NCBI RefSeq assembly: GCF_037572775.1 | Contig: NZ_JBBHKA010000001.1 | Coordinates: forward strand, 3,596,001-3,660,000 | Length of the DNA stretch: 64,000 bases | DNA from: Ramlibacter sp. PS4R-6 | Lineage (GTDB): Bacteria; Pseudomonadota; Gammaproteobacteria; Burkholderiales; Burkholderiaceae_C | Reading direction: 5' to 3' | In this document: positions 1-8,009 of the stretch, in pieces | Position numbering within the stretch: the first letter of the stretch is position 1 | Layout: each line of letters begins with the position of its first letter | Program-made: the position numbers and the translations under genes | The notes under the pieces: generated by a model | Databases searched by the model: none | What the model saw: only the letters and a program-made list of their open reading frames with translations | Told to the model about the DNA's origin: nothing

Positions 1-193
1 CGGGCATGTTGAGGTAGCTGGCCGGCGACGGGGCCGGGCCTATGCACACGGCCTCCTCGGCCAGCTTGACGTACTTGGCCTCGCGGTCGGCCTCGGAATA
101 GACCATCACCGCACGGATGCCGAGTTCACGGCAGGCGCGCTGGATGCGCAGGGCAATCTCGCCTCGGTTGGCGACCAGGATCTTCTTGAACAT
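1..193 (-). CDS. accC: Biotin carboxylase subunit of acetyl-CoA carboxylase (partial)
   Basis: Only the first 64 or so codons lie in the window; the rest runs off the left edge. The N-terminus begins [20 protein letters not shown], the classic start of the biotin carboxylase N-terminal domain. The family enzyme carboxylates biotin on AccB using ATP and bicarbonate, the first half-reaction of cytosolic acetyl-CoA carboxylase. It lies 12 bases downstream of accB on the same strand, the usual accBC operon. The function is secure although the ATP-grasp core is not visible. Confidence 0.95.
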   Translation of the reverse strand, partial: MFKKILVANRGEIALRIQRACRELGIRAVMVYSEADREAKYVKLAEEAVCIGPAPSPASYLNMP

Positions 194-205
194 TCGGCCC
201 CGCGC

Positions 206-673
206 TTACTCGATCACGAAGAGCGGTTGGCCGTACTCCACTGCTTGGCCGTTCTCCACCAGGATCTGGGTGATGGTGCCGGCCTTGTCGGCCTCGATCT
301 CGTTGAGGATCTTCATGGCCTCGATGATGCAGACCGTGTCGCCTTCCTTGACCTGCGAGCCGATCTCCAGGAACGGCTTGGCGCCGGGACTCGCGGAGCG
401 GTAGAAGGTGCCGACCATCGGCGACTTGACCACATGGCCGGTGGGCGCGGCGGCCGGGGCCGGGGCGGCGCCGGCTTGCGGGGCGGGTGCGGCGGCCAGC
501 GCCGGTGCGGCCACGGCCTGGGCTGCGGGCATGACCATCGGGGCCATCATTTGCTGGCCGGCGCCGCCGCCCTTGACGATGCGGACCTTCCCTTCGGCTT
601 CCGTGATTTCGAGCTCGGAGACATTGGATTCCGACACGAGGTCGATCAACGTCTTGAGTTTGCGCAGGTCCAT
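206..673 (-). CDS. accB: Biotin carboxyl carrier protein of acetyl-CoA carboxylase
   Basis: 155 residues, normal length for AccB. Residues 1-35 are the conserved N-terminal region. An Ala/Pro-rich flexible linker follows (about 40-78), then the biotinyl domain (about 80-155). The biotin-accepting lysine is K121 in the motif [10 protein letters not shown]. The protein carries carboxybiotin between biotin carboxylase (accC, next gene) and the carboxyltransferase that makes malonyl-CoA for fatty-acid synthesis. It is the first gene of the visible accBC pair, behind an AT-rich 132-base leader. Confidence 0.97.
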   Translation of the reverse strand: MDLRKLKTLIDLVSESNVSELEITEAEGKVRIVKGGGAGQQMMAPMVMPAAQAVAAPALAAAPAPQAGAAPAPAAAPTGHVVKSPMVGTFYRSASPGAKPFLEIGSQVKEGDTVCIIEAMKILNEIEADKAGTITQILVENGQAVEYGQPLFVIE

Positions 674-805
674 GTCCCAACTCTCTCTTGCGAAAAGATG
701 CGGGAATTTACAGCAAAACTCGGCTACTTTCGGCTTCTAACCGCTTTTTTCTATTATTTTTACGCCTCGCCTTGACAGGCGGGGGACCGGCGACTACGCC
801 TGCGG
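674..805 (-). promoter_or_regulatory. AT-rich leader, probable accBC promoter region
   Basis: 132 bases without a gene separate the TlpA-like gene from accB. Bases 690-765 are clearly richer in A and T than the flanking coding DNA, with runs such as TAAAAATAATAG on the minus strand. That is where a promoter for accBC would be expected. I could not settle on a -35/-10 pair, so no elements are assigned. Confidence 0.35.
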
Positions 806-1357
806 TCAGCTGGCCGTGGCGAATCGCCCCAGGTCGGCGGCGGTGAGGCGGCCCATTCTACGCTCCAGCACCTCGCCCCCCGCGCCGACGACCAGCGTGA
901 ACGGCAGGCCGCCCGATTCGTTGCCCAGGGTCTTCGCCAGTTCCGTCCCGCCCATCCCGGCCAGGCCGATCGGGTAGGAAACCGGCGTCTTCTGCAGGTA
1001 AGCACGCACCTTGCTGGGCTGGTCGATGGCCAGGCCGACCACCTGCCACTGCTTGGCGGCGTTCTGCTTGAAGAACGCGTCGAGCAAGGGCATCTCCTCG
1101 ACGCACGGCGGGCACCAGGTGGCCCAGAAGTTCAGGAGCAGCGGCTTGCCGCGGAAAGCCTGCATGGCCAGCGGCGCCCCGGCGGGCGACTCGAAGTTCA
1201 TGGCCCACAGCGCCGGGTCGGCCCGGCCGGACTCGTGCGGGCCCCATTTCCAGATGGCCAGGCCGGCGCCGGCCACGGCGGCCACGGCGCCAACGCCCGC
1301 ATAAAGGAGGCCGCGGCGGCGCTCGTCGACGCCCGGAGGCAGGGTTTCGCCCGTCAT
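806..1357 (-). CDS. Membrane-anchored TlpA/ResA-family thiol-disulfide oxidoreductase
   Basis: 183 residues. One hydrophobic segment near the N-terminus (about 17-36) would anchor it in the inner membrane with the thioredoxin fold in the periplasm. The redox motif WCPPC sits at about 81-85 within NFWATWCPPCVEEMP, typical of TlpA/ResA/DsbE-type reductases. Such proteins reduce periplasmic cysteines, often for cytochrome c maturation, but the partner cannot be told from the sequence. Its start overlaps the end of the upstream gene by four bases (ATGA), so the two are probably translationally coupled. Confidence 0.88.
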   Translation of the reverse strand: MTGETLPPGVDERRRGLLYAGVGAVAAVAGAGLAIWKWGPHESGRADPALWAMNFESPAGAPLAMQAFRGKPLLLNFWATWCPPCVEEMPLLDAFFKQNAAKQWQVVGLAIDQPSKVRAYLQKTPVSYPIGLAGMGGTELAKTLGNESGGLPFTLVVGAGGEVLERRMGRLTAADLGRFATAS

Positions 1358-1944
1358 GGCGCGGCATTCTCCAGCAAGGCGCGCACCGCATTGGCGTCGC
1401 CGCGCGGCGGGCGTCCGCGCGAATCGGGCTTGAGGGCCCCGCGCACGTCGTCGTGGTCATGGATGAGCAGGTGCACGCCGATGACCTCCTCCAGTTCGCG
1501 GCTCACGCTGGAAAAGCTCAGGGCCTCGACCGCTTCGCCGTTGAAGCCCGTGACCGTGCGGGCCTCGTAGTCGACCCCCTTGTCGATCAAGGCGATCTCG
1601 GTGGACTTGGGGTCGTCGCAGAACAGCTGCAGGTAGATGTCGGACAGGCGCGTCGCGGTGCCGTGCCAGACGGCGCCGCCCAGGTACGGCCTGAACTCGG
1701 CGAGCCGCTCCATCCACGTGAGCGCCAACTGCCGCAGCGCCGCCAGCTCGCGCGGCTGCGTGTCGGCGCAGAAGATCGAGATGTACTCCCGCACGGCCTC
1801 CTCGACCGCGTCGTTGTCGGGCAAGGCGCTGCGCGCGGCCAGGCCCAGTTGCTTCACCGCCCGGCGCTTGGCGGGGCCGTACTCCAGGCCTTCCTCGACG
1901 ACGAGGCGCGCGGCGGCCTGCGCGATCTCCGCTTTGGTGTCCAT
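1354..1944 (-). CDS. Conserved protein, nucleotidyltransferase-like
   Basis: About 196 residues from the ATG at 1944. In-frame starts at 1962 and 1983 are also possible and none has a convincing ribosome-binding site. The segments YGPAKRRAVKQLG and SDIYLQLFCDD resemble a widespread proteobacterial family of unknown function. The second, following GTATR, recalls the GS-x-D-x-D type motif of small nucleotidyltransferases; that link is an inference from memory. The gene overlaps the TlpA-like gene by four bases, which suggests joint expression. The fatty acyl-CoA synthetase diverges from it. Confidence 0.6.
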   Translation of the reverse strand: MDTKAEIAQAAARLVVEEGLEYGPAKRRAVKQLGLAARSALPDNDAVEEAVREYISIFCADTQPRELAALRQLALTWMERLAEFRPYLGGAVWHGTATRLSDIYLQLFCDDPKSTEIALIDKGVDYEARTVTGFNGEAVEALSFSSVSRELEEVIGVHLLIHDHDDVRGALKPDSRGRPPRGDANAVRALLENAAP

Positions 1945-2012
1945 CACCGGGGCATTCTGCATTGCCGCGAAAGGCCCCGGCACTTAGAGTGGCCCGAAAG
2001 AAGGAGACCGCC

Positions 2013-3641
2013 ATGCGCAGCACCATGATGGACGTGCCGCTCTCGCTCAACCATTTGCTGGAACGGGCGGGGCAGGTGTTCCACGACAACCACATCGTTT
2101 CGCGCCTGCCCGACAAGAGCCTCAAGCGCCACAGCTACGGCGAGTTCTACCGGCGCACGCGAGCGCTGGGCGATGCGCTGCGCAAGCTCGGGCTGCGCAA
2201 GGGCGACCGCGTCGCCACGCTGTGCTGGAACCACCACGCGCACCTGGAGTGCTACTTCGGCATCCCGGCGGCCGGCGGCGTGATGCACACCTTGAACCTG
2301 CGCCTGTCGCCGGACGAGATCGGCTGGATCGCCGGCAACGCGAACGACCGCTTCCTGGTGGTCGACGACATCCTGCTGCCGCTGTACAAGCAGTTCGCGC
2401 ACCTGCACACCTTCGAGAAGGTGATCGTGTTCCCCTTCTCGGGCGCGGCGGTGCCGGACGGCTTCGGCGACTACGAGGCGCTGCTGGCGAGCGCCGATCC
2501 CGACGCGTTCGCCTACGAGCCGCACGCGGAGACCGACCCCGTCTCCATGTGCTACACGTCCGGCACCACGGGCCGCCCCAAGGGCGTGGTCTATTCGCAC
2601 CGCTCCACGGTGCTGCACACGCTGGTCGCGAGCCTGGGCGATTTCTGGGGGCTGCGCGGCACCGACGTCGTGTTGCCGGTCACGCCCATGTTCCACGCCA
2701 ACAGCTGGGGCATGCCTTACGGTGCGGTGATGATGGGCGTGAAGCTGGTCTTCCCCGGCCCGCACCTGCACCCCGACGACATCCTCGACCTGATGACGCT
2801 GGAGCCGCCGACGCTGGCGCTGGGCGTGCCGACGATCTGGATGACGCTGATCCAGACCTATGACGCGGCGCAGGCCGAGGGCTCGCCGAACAAGGGCCGG
2901 TGGAAGCTGCCCCGCGGCATGCGTTCATTGGTCGGCGGCGCCGCGGTGCCCGAGTCGCTGATCCGCGCGTTCGACAGGCACGGCATCTGGATCATGCAGG
3001 GCTGGGGCATGACAGAGACCTCGCCCGTCTGCACCGTCTCGTATCCGCGCGCCGAACTGCGCGGCGCCAGCGACGACGAGAAATACCGCCGCGCGGCCAT
3101 GGCCGGCATCGAGGTGCCGCTGGTGGAACTGCGCGTGCGCGGCGACAGCGGCGAGCAGCCGCGCGACGGCAAGAGCGTCGGCGAGATCCAGGTGCGCGGC
3201 CCCTTCATCACCGGCAGCTACCACGAGGTGCCCGTCGAGCGCGAGAAGTTCACCGAGGACGGCTGGCTGCGCACGGGCGACGTCGCCTCGGTGGACGAGC
3301 TGGGTTTCGTGCGCATCACCGACCGCACCAAGGACCTGATCAAGTCCGGCGGCGAGTGGATCAGTTCGGTGGACCTGGAGAACGCACTCATGGCGCACCC
3401 TGCGGTGGCCGAGGCTGCCGTGATCGCGATCCCCGACGAGAAGTGGAGCGAGCGGCCGCTGGCCTGCATCGTCCTCAAGCCCGGCCAGAAGGCCGAGCGC
3501 AAGGCCTTCGACGAACACCTGCTCGCGCACAGCTTCGCCAAGTGGCAATTGCCCGAGCGCTACGAGTTCATCGAAGCCGTGCCGCGCACCTCCACCGGCA
3601 AGTTCTGGAAGCTCAGGCTGCGGCAGATGTTCCCGAAATGA
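2013..3641 (+). CDS. AMP-forming fatty acyl-CoA synthetase
   Basis: 542 residues. The ATG at 2013 is preceded by AAGGAG with a 6-base spacer, which decides this start over an in-frame ATG at 1962. The adenylate-forming superfamily motifs are present: YTSGTTGRPKG (P-loop-like), GWGMTE, and LRTGDVA before the C-terminal domain that ends around STGKFWKLRLR. The enzyme activates a carboxylic acid to an acyl-AMP and then an acyl-CoA. Overall flavour is that of medium/long-chain fatty acyl-CoA ligases (AlkK-like); the true chain length is not readable. Its stop codon lies inside a perfect hairpin. Confidence 0.9.
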   Translation: MRSTMMDVPLSLNHLLERAGQVFHDNHIVSRLPDKSLKRHSYGEFYRRTRALGDALRKLGLRKGDRVATLCWNHHAHLECYFGIPAAGGVMHTLNLRLSPDEIGWIAGNANDRFLVVDDILLPLYKQFAHLHTFEKVIVFPFSGAAVPDGFGDYEALLASADPDAFAYEPHAETDPVSMCYTSGTTGRPKGVVYSHRSTVLHTLVASLGDFWGLRGTDVVLPVTPMFHANSWGMPYGAVMMGVKLVFPGPHLHPDDILDLMTLEPPTLALGVPTIWMTLIQTYDAAQAEGSPNKGRWKLPRGMRSLVGGAAVPESLIRAFDRHGIWIMQGWGMTETSPVCTVSYPRAELRGASDDEKYRRAAMAGIEVPLVELRVRGDSGEQPRDGKSVGEIQVRGPFITGSYHEVPVEREKFTEDGWLRTGDVASVDELGFVRITDRTKDLIKSGGEWISSVDLENALMAHPAVAEAAVIAIPDEKWSERPLACIVLKPGQKAERKAFDEHLLAHSFAKWQLPERYEFIEAVPRTSTGKFWKLRLRQMFPK

Positions 3642-3660
3642 CCGCTCGCTGAGCGGTCAT
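3638..3660 (+). terminator. Perfect hairpin across the acyl-CoA synthetase stop codon
   Basis: Arms ATGACCGCTC (3638-3647) and GAGCGGTCAT (3651-3660) form a perfect 10-bp inverted repeat with a 3-base loop. The left arm includes the TGA stop (3639-3641). No U-run follows, so it may protect the 3' end or cause factor-dependent termination rather than act as an intrinsic terminator. It abuts a second palindrome in the dispersed repeat that follows. Confidence 0.5.
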
Positions 3661-3691
3661 CCCGGCGCAGGCCGGGATCCAGTGTCTTTAT
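3656..3691 (+). repeat. REP-like palindromic repeat, copy 1
   Basis: A 36-base element containing the hairpin CCCGGC-GCAG-GCCGGG (3661-3676). It matches 33 of 36 positions with 47485-47520. It lies between the acyl-CoA synthetase stop and the mpl start, nine bases before the latter. Similar short CCGGC-rich extragenic palindromes are common in proteobacterial genomes; two copies here suggest many more in the chromosome. Confidence 0.75.
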
Positions 3692-3700
3692 CATCTTCGG

Positions 3701-5068
3701 ATGCATCTACACATCCTCGGCATCTGCGGCACGTTCATGGGAGGGGTTGCCGCACTCGCCCGCGAGGCGGGGCACAAGGTCACCGGCTGCGACGCGGGCG
3801 TGTACCCGCCGATGAGCGACCAGCTGCGCGCGCTGGGCATCGAGCTGATCGAAGGCTATGGGGCGGACCAGCTGTCGCTGAAGCCTGACGTCTGGGTCGT
3901 GGGCAACGTCGTGTCGCGCGCACGGAGCGCCGACGGCAACCCGCGCTATCCCCTGATGGAAGCCATCCTCGACGGGGGCCTGCCTTACACCAGCGGGCCG
4001 CAGTGGCTCGCGGAGAACGTGCTGCAAGGGCGGCACGTGCTCGCGGTCGCCGGCACGCACGGCAAGACCACGACGACCTCCATGCTCGCGTGGATCCTGG
4101 AGCACGCGGGCCTGCAGCCGGGTTTCCTGGTCGGCGGCGTACCGGGCAACTTCGGCATCTCGGCGCGCCTGGGCAAGGGAAGCACGTTCGTCATCGAGGC
4201 CGACGAGTACGACACGGCCTTCTTCGACAAGCGCAGCAAGTTCGTGCACTACCGCCCGCGCACCGCGGTGCTGAACAACCTCGAGTTCGACCACGCCGAC
4301 ATCTTCGAGGACCTCGCGGCGATCGAGCGGCAGTTCCACCACCTCGTGCGCACCGTCCCATCGACGGGGCGCGTGGTGACCAACGGCCTGGAAGAGAGCC
4401 TGGCGCGCGTGCTGCATGCGGGCTGCTGGAGCGAGGTGCGCAGCTTCGGCGCGGCGACCGACGACTTCACCGCCGAAGGCGAGCCGCACGACTTCGAGGT
4501 GCTGGCGCGCGGCAAGCGCGTCGCGCATGTCGCGTGGGACCTGACGGGCGTGCACAACCAGCTCAATGCGCTGGCCGCGATCGCCGCCGCCGACCACGTG
4601 GGGGTGCCGCCCGCGAAAGCCGGCGAGGCGCTCGCGCAGTTCGCCAACGTCAAGCGCCGCATGGAAGTGCGCGGCGTCGCGGGCGGCGTCACCGTCTACG
4701 ACGATTTCGCGCACCACCCCACGGCCATCCGCACGACCATCGACGGCCTGCGGCGCAAGGTCGGCAGCGCTCGCATCGTCGCGGTGTTCGAACCGCGCTC
4801 GAACACCATGAAGCTCGGGTCGATGAAGGCGCAACTGCCGTGGAGCCTGGAGCAGGCCGACCTGGCGATCTGCCATTCGGGCGGGCTCGACTGGGACGCT
4901 GCCGAGGCGCTGGCGCCGCTGGGCGCGAAAGCGCAGGTCGCTGCCAGCATCGACGCCGCCGTGAAGATGGTGGTGGACGCGGCGCGCGCCGGCGACCACG
5001 TGCTGTGCATGAGCAACGGCGGCTTCGGCGGCATCCACGCGAAGCTGCTGGCGGCGCTGGCTCGCTAG
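3701..5068 (+). CDS. mpl: UDP-N-acetylmuramate:L-Ala-gamma-D-Glu-meso-DAP ligase (murein recycling)
   Basis: 455 residues. It starts MHLHILGICGTFMGGVA and carries the Mur-ligase ATP loop GTHGKTTT at about 118-125, followed by EADEYDTAFFDKRSKF, typical of Mpl rather than MurC. The family enzyme joins the tripeptide recovered from old peptidoglycan to UDP-MurNAc in the cytosol, bypassing MurC, MurD and MurE. It is far from the dcw cluster. Its last four bases overlap the end of a convergent gene. Confidence 0.95.
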   Translation: MHLHILGICGTFMGGVAALAREAGHKVTGCDAGVYPPMSDQLRALGIELIEGYGADQLSLKPDVWVVGNVVSRARSADGNPRYPLMEAILDGGLPYTSGPQWLAENVLQGRHVLAVAGTHGKTTTTSMLAWILEHAGLQPGFLVGGVPGNFGISARLGKGSTFVIEADEYDTAFFDKRSKFVHYRPRTAVLNNLEFDHADIFEDLAAIERQFHHLVRTVPSTGRVVTNGLEESLARVLHAGCWSEVRSFGAATDDFTAEGEPHDFEVLARGKRVAHVAWDLTGVHNQLNALAAIAAADHVGVPPAKAGEALAQFANVKRRMEVRGVAGGVTVYDDFAHHPTAIRTTIDGLRRKVGSARIVAVFEPRSNTMKLGSMKAQLPWSLEQADLAICHSGGLDWDAAEALAPLGAKAQVAASIDAAVKMVVDAARAGDHVLCMSNGGFGGIHAKLLAALAR

Positions 5069-6066
5069 CGGTCGGGCCGCAGCGGCGCGGGCGCGGTGAG
5101 GTCGTAGAGGCCGACCTGCCGCAGGGGCTTTGAATCCGCGGGTGCCTCCGAATCGGGCACCGTCACCAGGTGGCTGCGCGTGCTCGGCTCGTTCGGGGCG
5201 CGCGCGGCCCGCTTCGGGTTGGAGGTGATGCTGCCCACGAAATAAAGCGCGGCCAGTTCGCGGGCCAGGCGCGCGTCGTCCATCCCGCAGCGCTGCATCA
5301 GGTCGGCAAACGTGCCCGGCGCGAGCACGAGCTCGCGCATGACGAGCAGGTGCGAATCCTTCAGCAGGCTTTGCGGCAGGCGGGGCGCGCGACGGAAGTA
5401 CAGCAGGCCGGTGCGGTAGTGGCGGGGCAGCACGTCGCGCTGCGTGCGCAGCGCGTACTGCCACATCAGTTGCGACAGGCTCGAGTGGACGAAGTTCTCC
5501 GGCATCGGCCCGCCGGCCGCGCGCGACCACACCGCTTCCTCGAAATCCGCGGGCCCGGCGGTGCCGCGCACGGCGGCGTCGCCGTGCATGTCGACCACGG
5601 CGAGCAATTCCGAATTCACGCGCAGCTCGAACTGGCCCGCACCCAGGGCCGACTGGTGCTCCACGACGTGCGACGCCAGGCAGAACTGCGCGACGACCGG
5701 CGCGAACCACGCGTCGAACTGCTGCAGCACCGCCTTCATCGTCCCCGGCGCCTCCAGGTTGAACTTGCAGCGCGCCTCGACGCCAGGCGGCACCGGCTCG
5801 GCGAAGGCGACCGGCCGGTCGATGTCCGGCAGGTGCATCTGCAGGGCGTGGGCCGTGGGGATGGCGGGTGCGACCCGGATGCGACCGCCGCCCACCGATT
5901 GCGTGCGCGCGCCGTTCAGCCACCAGGCGTCGGCGTTGTCGGCGTCGCCGACCTCCCACGTGGCGGCCTCCCCGGCACCGGAATGCAGCACCCGCTCGAT
6001 GGCCTGCTGCTCGTCCGACGCAAACCCGGCGATACCCAGCCGGAAGGTAGGAAGCTCGTTGTTCAT
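5065..6066 (-). CDS. Hypothetical protein
   Basis: 333 residues, family not recognised. The N-terminal part (LGIAGFASDEQQAIERV) looks like a compact alpha/beta domain. The C-terminal third (about 240-300, around LLVMRELVLAPGTFADLMQR) looks helical and could be a winged-helix-like fold. There are no transmembrane segments or signal peptide. It overlaps the 3' end of mpl by four bases, convergently, and lies downstream of DAHP synthase on the same strand after a 60-base gap. Codon use and GC match the neighbours, so I take it as a real gene. Confidence 0.7.
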   Translation of the reverse strand: MNNELPTFRLGIAGFASDEQQAIERVLHSGAGEAATWEVGDADNADAWWLNGARTQSVGGGRIRVAPAIPTAHALQMHLPDIDRPVAFAEPVPPGVEARCKFNLEAPGTMKAVLQQFDAWFAPVVAQFCLASHVVEHQSALGAGQFELRVNSELLAVVDMHGDAAVRGTAGPADFEEAVWSRAAGGPMPENFVHSSLSQLMWQYALRTQRDVLPRHYRTGLLYFRRAPRLPQSLLKDSHLLVMRELVLAPGTFADLMQRCGMDDARLARELAALYFVGSITSNPKRAARAPNEPSTRSHLVTVPDSEAPADSKPLRQVGLYDLTAPAPLRPDR

Positions 6067-6126
6067 GTTGCGGCTTGAAAAGCCAGCAACAAATATACGC
6101 CTCTAGTTACTTTTTGCAAAACTCCG

Positions 6127-7239
6127 CTAGCTGCGGCGCTTCTTGACTGCGCCCGCCAGGATCTCCAGCGCCTGCAGGGAATCGTCCCAGCCGAGGCATG
6201 CGTCGGTGATACTTTTGCCGTACTCCAGCTTCTGGGGATCGTCCTTGCCCGGCGTGAACTTCTGCGCACCGGCGTGCAGGTGGCTTTCGATCATCACGCC
6301 GAAGATGGAGCGCGATCCGCCCGCAACCTGCGTGCCGATGTCGCGCGCCACCTCGACCTGGCGCTGGTGCTCCTTGTTGCTGTTGGCATGGCTGCAGTCG
6401 ACCATCAGCACCGGCGGCAGCTTGGCGGACTGCAAGTCGCGGCACGCCGCATCGACGCTGGCCGCGTCGTAGTTGGGCGTCTTGCCCCCGCGCAGGATCA
6501 CGTGGCAGTCCTTGTTGCCGTTGGTCTGCACGACAGCCACCTGCCCGTTCTTGTGGACCGACAGGAAGTGGTGCCCGCGCGCCGCGGCCTGGATTGCGTC
6601 GGTCGCGATGCGGATGTTGCCGTCGGTGCCGTTCTTGAAGCCGATGGGCGCCGACAGGCCCGAGGCGAGCTCGCGGTGCACCTGGCTCTCGGTCGTGCGC
6701 GCGCCGATGGCGCCCCAGGAAATCAGGTCGCCGATGTACTGCGGCGAGATCACGTCGAGGAATTCGCTGCCCGCCGGCAGCCCCAGGCGGTTGATGTCGA
6801 TGAGCAGGTTGCGCGCGATGCGCAGGCCCTCGTCGATGCGGTAGCTTTCGTCGAGGTAGGGGTCGTTGATCAGGCCCTTCCAGCCCACCGTCGTGCGCGG
6901 CTTCTCGAAGTACACGCGCATCACGACTTCGAGAGTGTCGGCGTACTTGGTGCGAACGTCCTTCAGCCGCCGCGCGTAGTCCAGCGCGGCCGACGGGTCG
7001 TGGATCGAGCACGGCCCGATGATCACCAGCAGCCGGTCGTCCTTGCCCTGCATGATGTTGTGGATCGCCCGGCGCGTGTGGGTGATCAGGCTCTCCACCG
7101 GCGTGCCCCGGATCGGGAAGAACCGGATCAGGTGCTCGGGCGGGGGCAGCACGGTGATGTCCTTGATGCGCTCATCGTCGGTCTCGCTGGTCTTGTCGAC
7201 CGGGTGGGACAGCCAGGCATCGGCGGTGGTGGCATTCAT
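6127..7239 (-). CDS. aroG: 3-deoxy-7-phosphoheptulonate (DAHP) synthase, class I
   Basis: 370 residues from the ATG at 7239, which has CAGGAG about ten bases upstream. An in-frame TTG at 7263 falls in the attenuator T-run and is unlikely. Class I AroG/AroF/AroH motifs are present: GPCSIHDP, GARTTESQ, GFKNGTDG and the HANSNK segment. It condenses phosphoenolpyruvate and erythrose-4-phosphate, the first step of the shikimate pathway, in the cytosol. A leader peptide rich in Phe plus a terminator lie directly upstream, so expression is probably controlled by attenuation. The feedback type (Phe, Tyr or Trp) is not certain from protein sequence; the leader argues for Phe. Confidence 0.95.
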   Translation of the reverse strand: MNATTADAWLSHPVDKTSETDDERIKDITVLPPPEHLIRFFPIRGTPVESLITHTRRAIHNIMQGKDDRLLVIIGPCSIHDPSAALDYARRLKDVRTKYADTLEVVMRVYFEKPRTTVGWKGLINDPYLDESYRIDEGLRIARNLLIDINRLGLPAGSEFLDVISPQYIGDLISWGAIGARTTESQVHRELASGLSAPIGFKNGTDGNIRIATDAIQAAARGHHFLSVHKNGQVAVVQTNGNKDCHVILRGGKTPNYDAASVDAACRDLQSAKLPPVLMVDCSHANSNKEHQRQVEVARDIGTQVAGGSRSIFGVMIESHLHAGAQKFTPGKDDPQKLEYGKSITDACLGWDDSLQALEILAGAVKKRRS

Positions 7240-7261
7240 GGTTCTTCGGGCTCCTGAAAAC

Positions 7262-7288
7262 AAAAAACCGCCGGGTTGGCCGGCGGTT
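7262..7288 (-). terminator. Attenuator terminator upstream of DAHP synthase
   Basis: On the minus strand the arms AACCGCCGG (7288-7280) and CCGGCGGTT (7274-7266) form a perfect 9-bp stem with a 5-base loop. The last two stem Ts run on into more Ts, giving TTTTTT at 7267-7262. This is a textbook intrinsic terminator, but it sits 23 bases before the aroG start, not after a gene. The 5' arm can instead pair with CCGGCGG in the leader (plus-strand positions 7337-7343), giving a 7-bp antiterminator. Confidence 0.85.
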
Positions 7289-7323
7289 CGTTGAGGTGTG
7301 TGACGCGTTTTCTTCGGGTACGG

Positions 7324-7395
7324 TCAGCTCTCTCTTCCGCCGGTGGGATGGAGATGCCAAAAATACGCAAAGAAAAACGCGAAACGCGAAATCAT
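7324..7395 (-). CDS. Aromatic (Phe-rich) leader peptide of the aroG attenuator
   Basis: A 23-codon reading frame begins at ATG 7395 and stops at TGA 7326-7324. Residues 4-13 read RFAFFFAYFW: five Phe, one Tyr and one Trp in nine codons, closely resembling the pheA leader peptide of enteric bacteria. The antiterminator strand falls in codons 18-20, just past the aromatic codons. A ribosome stalled for lack of charged tRNA-Phe would leave that strand free; a ribosome reaching the stop would mask it. No clear ribosome-binding site precedes the ATG. A -10-like TACATT lies only six bases upstream (plus 7402-7407), so either translation is leaderless or the promoter lies further back. Confidence 0.8.
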   Translation of the reverse strand: MISRFAFFFAYFWHLHPTGGRES

Positions 7396-7427
7396 GGGGG
7401 CAATGTAGCACAAAGGCCGCACGGCCA

Positions 7428-8003
7428 CTAGAGCCGCAGCTTCTTCCACCACTGCAAGGCGCGCTGCACCTGCGGCTCCGGCAGCGAGCCGAGCGTGGAT
7501 TGGTCCTTGGATTCGCTGGCGAGCCACTGCTCGTACATGTCGATCAGCAGCATGCCTTCGCCCAGCGTGCGCCACGCCACCAGCTCGAAGTCTTCCGCCG
7601 TCAGCAGCAGCTGCTGGCTGCGCGGGCCGCCGTCCAGCAGCCACTGCCCGATCAGCACGCGGAAGTTGTTCAGGGCCTGCAGGTAGGCCGCGTACTCGTA
7701 GAGGCCGCGCCAGGGCAGGCCCAGGTTCACCACGAGGTTGCGGTGCCCGCGCAGCACCGTCAGCAGGTCCACCAGCATCGGCGCGATCGTCGTGCGCACG
7801 CGGTCCACGCGCAGCGCCGCGATGATGGCCTCGATGTGCACCGACAGCTGCGCCATGCTCTCAGACAGCTGGCGGCTGTCCTCGTCGGCGACCGCGCCGC
7901 GCAGGAAGTTCGACAGGTCGCCGAACGTGTTGATGCTCGGCATGTGCGTCGTCGGATGGCGCCGGAGGCGCGAATTCGGCGACGACGAGCCGCTGGTGTC
8001 CAT
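7428..8003 (-). CDS. Hypothetical protein
   Basis: 191 residues from ATG 8003; a second in-frame ATG at 7943 is possible. Not recognised as a named family. The sequence is predicted mostly alpha-helical, with regularly spaced hydrophobics (for example TIAPMLVDLLTVLRGHRNL) and no membrane segments or signal peptide. It lies six bases after tldD on the same strand, so it is probably cotranscribed with it. The aroG leader begins 32 bases downstream. Confidence 0.65.
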   Translation of the reverse strand: MDTSGSSSPNSRLRRHPTTHMPSINTFGDLSNFLRGAVADEDSRQLSESMAQLSVHIEAIIAALRVDRVRTTIAPMLVDLLTVLRGHRNLVVNLGLPWRGLYEYAAYLQALNNFRVLIGQWLLDGGPRSQQLLLTAEDFELVAWRTLGEGMLLIDMYEQWLASESKDQSTLGSLPEPQVQRALQWWKKLRL

Positions 8004-8009
8004 CTCGCG

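Noticed and set aside
771-776. Perfect TTGACA on the plus strand
   Set aside because: No -10 box at the right distance and no plus-strand gene follows; it is part of a short palindrome (768-781).
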